A stretch of DNA of 7,263 bases, from contig CANLCA010000132.1 in assembly GCA_947487925.1 (NCBI GenBank), forward strand, positions 1 through 7,263. Direction: 5' to 3'. Of the stretch, positions 5,746-7,263 are shown piece by piece (the stretch's first letter is position 1; the number at the start of each line of letters is the position of its first letter). The position numbers and the translations under genes are program-made. The notes beneath the pieces were generated by a model that ran no database searches, was not told where the DNA came from, and worked only from the letters and a program-made list of their open reading frames with translations. The DNA comes from Verrucomicrobiales bacterium. GTDB taxonomy: Bacteria; Verrucomicrobiota; Verrucomicrobiia; Limisphaerales; F1-80-MAGS106.

Positions 5746-7263
5746 TGCCGTCTTGGCAGCCTGGACAAAGCAAAAACTGCGACCGTGACGGTCAAGCACG
5801 TCCATGCGAAGAGGTCTCCATGCCGGGTGTAAAAGGAGAGTCTCCGCTTGCCATCCCCTCCGAGCAAGGGCACTCGGGCTGTCTTGATCCCCGCGCCGTA
5901 AACGTCGGTGGAGCTTCCAAAGTAAGCCTCATGGATTCGGCCCAGCCGGTCGATCCAGCATGTCAGGCCGTTGTTCGTGCATCGAATGATAGGAAGTTGA
6001 TTCTCAACCGCCCGGAACACCGAACAAACCGCGTGCTGCCATTGCGCCGCCCCCTCTCCAAACCACCCGTCGTTTGTGAGGTTCAGCAAGAAATCGGTCC
6101 GGTCGTCAACGGCCTCCCGCGCACCGTGTGGAAAGGCGTCTTCGAAACAAATCAAGACGCCTGCCCGGGCTCGCGGTTCACGGATGTCAAACCACACCGG
6201 ACGGGTTCCGGCCTCAAACCCTCCATCGATTGGAGTCACGAATTTCAAAAAAGGGAGCCAGCGACTCAGCGGCACGTATTCCCCGAAAATGACGAGTTTC
6301 CGCTTTCGATAGGTAGCCTGGATGTCCCCCTGGGGATCCAGCAGAAAGGCGCTGTTGTAGTACTTGGCGTCGTTGGGATCGGTTGTTTGGGTGTTAGGTT
6401 CGGCGTCGTCGGCACCGAGAATCATGGAGGTTCTGGAACCTTTCAACAGCTGGCTGATCGCGCCGACCGTCGCGGACTCAAACCGTAGCAAGCCAGGGGT
6501 GGCGGCTTCGGGCCAGATCAACAGGTCCGGCTTGGAGGCCATCGCCAAAGTAGACAGGTCGATCAGTGTTGCAAAACGGTTGGTGCTTTCACGAGGGTCG
6601 AAGAGGAGTGTCTGCGGAATGCTGGGCTGGACGAGGGCCACTCGGATCGCTGCGCCCGGGGTGGCCTCGCGAAACATGGCTGAAAAGCCGAACACGAAAC
6701 AACAAACCAATCCAAGCAGCGGCAGCGCCATTTCGGCCACCGGGGTCCAGGGTCGGTTGAAGCCGAGGTTAGTTTCCGGTTGCAGAGCGGAGGGGGGGCG
6801 CGTGGTCATTCTGAAAACCGTCGAGCCTGCGCAGAGTATTCCGAGGGAGAACCAGACGATTTGGAACGAGACGCCGTAGACACCGGTGGCCGAGGAGATC
6901 TGAATGAGCGGCAGGAGTTGGTATTGGGAGTGCCCTAGGAGGTTCCATGGAAACCCCGTCAAAAGGTGGGCCATCGCGAATTCCGAAGCGACCCAGGCAG
7001 CCGCACAAAAAACGCCCCACACAACTCGTTGGTGCCAGGCGGATCGGGCCAAGTCAAGCCAGGCGCGAAGGTCTAGAAGACGTCCTGGATCCGGGCTTTC
7101 AGGGGCCGGTGGCGAAGGATTGGACGGGGACTGGATCGCGTCGACCTGAGGAGCCGTATGCCAGCAGAGGCAGCACCAGGCGGCAGGGAACAAGGCGAGG
7201 TACGCGCCGAGGACCAACCAACCCGCGATCGCGCCGGCCGGAAACGGAATGAACAAAAGCCAG
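5712..7263 (-). CDS. lnt: Apolipoprotein N-acyltransferase Lnt (5' end beyond the window)
   Basis: Lnt sits in the inner membrane and moves an acyl chain from a phospholipid to the N-terminal cysteine of apolipoproteins, the last maturation step. Numbering residues from the TTG at 7256, the nitrilase-type catalytic domain spans about 205-465 and has the full triad: E250 in IWPEAATPG, K318 in YRKRKLVIFGEYVP and C370 in GVLICFEDAFP. The spacings (68 and 120) equal those of Escherichia coli E267, K335 and C387. Further family motifs are NLTNDGWFG (392-400) and RCTNNG (425-430). Hydrophobic segments near 9-31, 78-104, 113-145, 172-192 and 482-499 are membrane helices, fewer than the usual eight. 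The frame stays open to the right edge (TGG CTT before the TTG), so the first helices are missing and TTG 7256 is not the true start. A proline-rich polar loop lies at 35-62. The gene ends inside rsmE. Confidence 0.95.
   Translation of the reverse strand, partial: WLLFIPFPAGAIAGWLVLGAYLALFPAAWCCLCWHTAPQVDAIQSPSNPSPPAPESPDPGRLLDLRAWLDLARSAWHQRVVWGVFCAAAWVASEFAMAHLLTGFPWNLLGHSQYQLLPLIQISSATGVYGVSFQIVWFSLGILCAGSTVFRMTTRPPSALQPETNLGFNRPWTPVAEMALPLLGLVCCFVFGFSAMFREATPGAAIRVALVQPSIPQTLLFDPRESTNRFATLIDLSTLAMASKPDLLIWPEAATPGLLRFESATVGAISQLLKGSRTSMILGADDAEPNTQTTDPNDAKYYNSAFLLDPQGDIQATYRKRKLVIFGEYVPLSRWLPFLKFVTPIDGGFEAGTRPVWFDIREPRARAGVLICFEDAFPHGAREAVDDRTDFLLNLTNDGWFGEGAAQWQHAVCSVFRAVENQLPIIRCTNNGLTCWIDRLGRIHEAYFGSSTDVYGAGIKTARVPLLGGDGKRRLSFYTRHGDLFAWTCLTVTVAVFALSRLPRRHQATTVRVAAS

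Noticed and set aside
5745..6488. 247-codon open frame on the + strand right after rsmE, which could look like an operon member
   Set aside because: It is antisense to the Lnt catalytic domain, whose triad is unmistakable. The frame has no motif, hydrophobic core or ribosome binding site.
1..7263. Mobile element, CRISPR array, defence island, tRNA or biosynthetic cluster
   Set aside because: No array-like repeats, terminal inverted repeats, cloverleaf or matching gene families were seen; all six genes are conserved housekeeping or metabolic types.

Overview
The window is an ordinary stretch of bacterial chromosome with a fairly GC-rich, densely coding layout. It carries five complete genes on the + strand and one gene on the - strand that is cut by the right edge. 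Nothing marks it as mobile: there is no transposase, integrase, phage gene, CRISPR array, tRNA or rRNA. Every long reading frame not listed here is an antisense or out-of-frame shadow of a listed gene. The apolipoprotein N-acyltransferase and the exported peptidase point to a Gram-negative (diderm) cell. The gene styles, the GC content and the mostly missing Shine-Dalgarno sequences would fit a planctomycete/Verrucomicrobiota-type organism, with Verrucomicrobiota my best guess. That is an inference from impression, not a proven placement.

Left part (1-2774): a fumarylacetoacetate-hydrolase-fold enzyme resembling 2-keto-3-deoxy-sugar-acid dehydratases is followed, after a 142-base gap with an imperfect hairpin, by a secreted zinc metallopeptidase of family M28 with a PA domain. 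The two are co-directional but have no obvious shared pathway. A 306-base gene-free stretch (2775-3080) then separates them from the chaperone genes. It contains a small terminator-like hairpin and weak promoter-like sequences.

Middle part (3081-5745): grpE, dnaJ and rsmE run in the same direction. GrpE and DnaJ are the nucleotide-exchange factor and J-domain co-chaperone of the Hsp70 DnaK. DnaK itself and the repressor HrcA are not in the window, and I see no CIRCE operator. rsmE follows dnaJ by 9 bases behind the only good Shine-Dalgarno sequence I could find, so dnaJ-rsmE is almost certainly one transcription unit, a common bacterial arrangement.

Right part (5712-7263): lnt, the last enzyme of lipoprotein maturation, lies on the opposite strand and its 3' end overlaps the 3' end of rsmE by 34 bases. 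Its start lies beyond the window. I found no convincing undescribed system. The items worth a second look are the tail-to-tail overlap, the regulatory DNA around grpE and dnaJ, the hairpin before the peptidase, and a few residue changes in otherwise conserved motifs.
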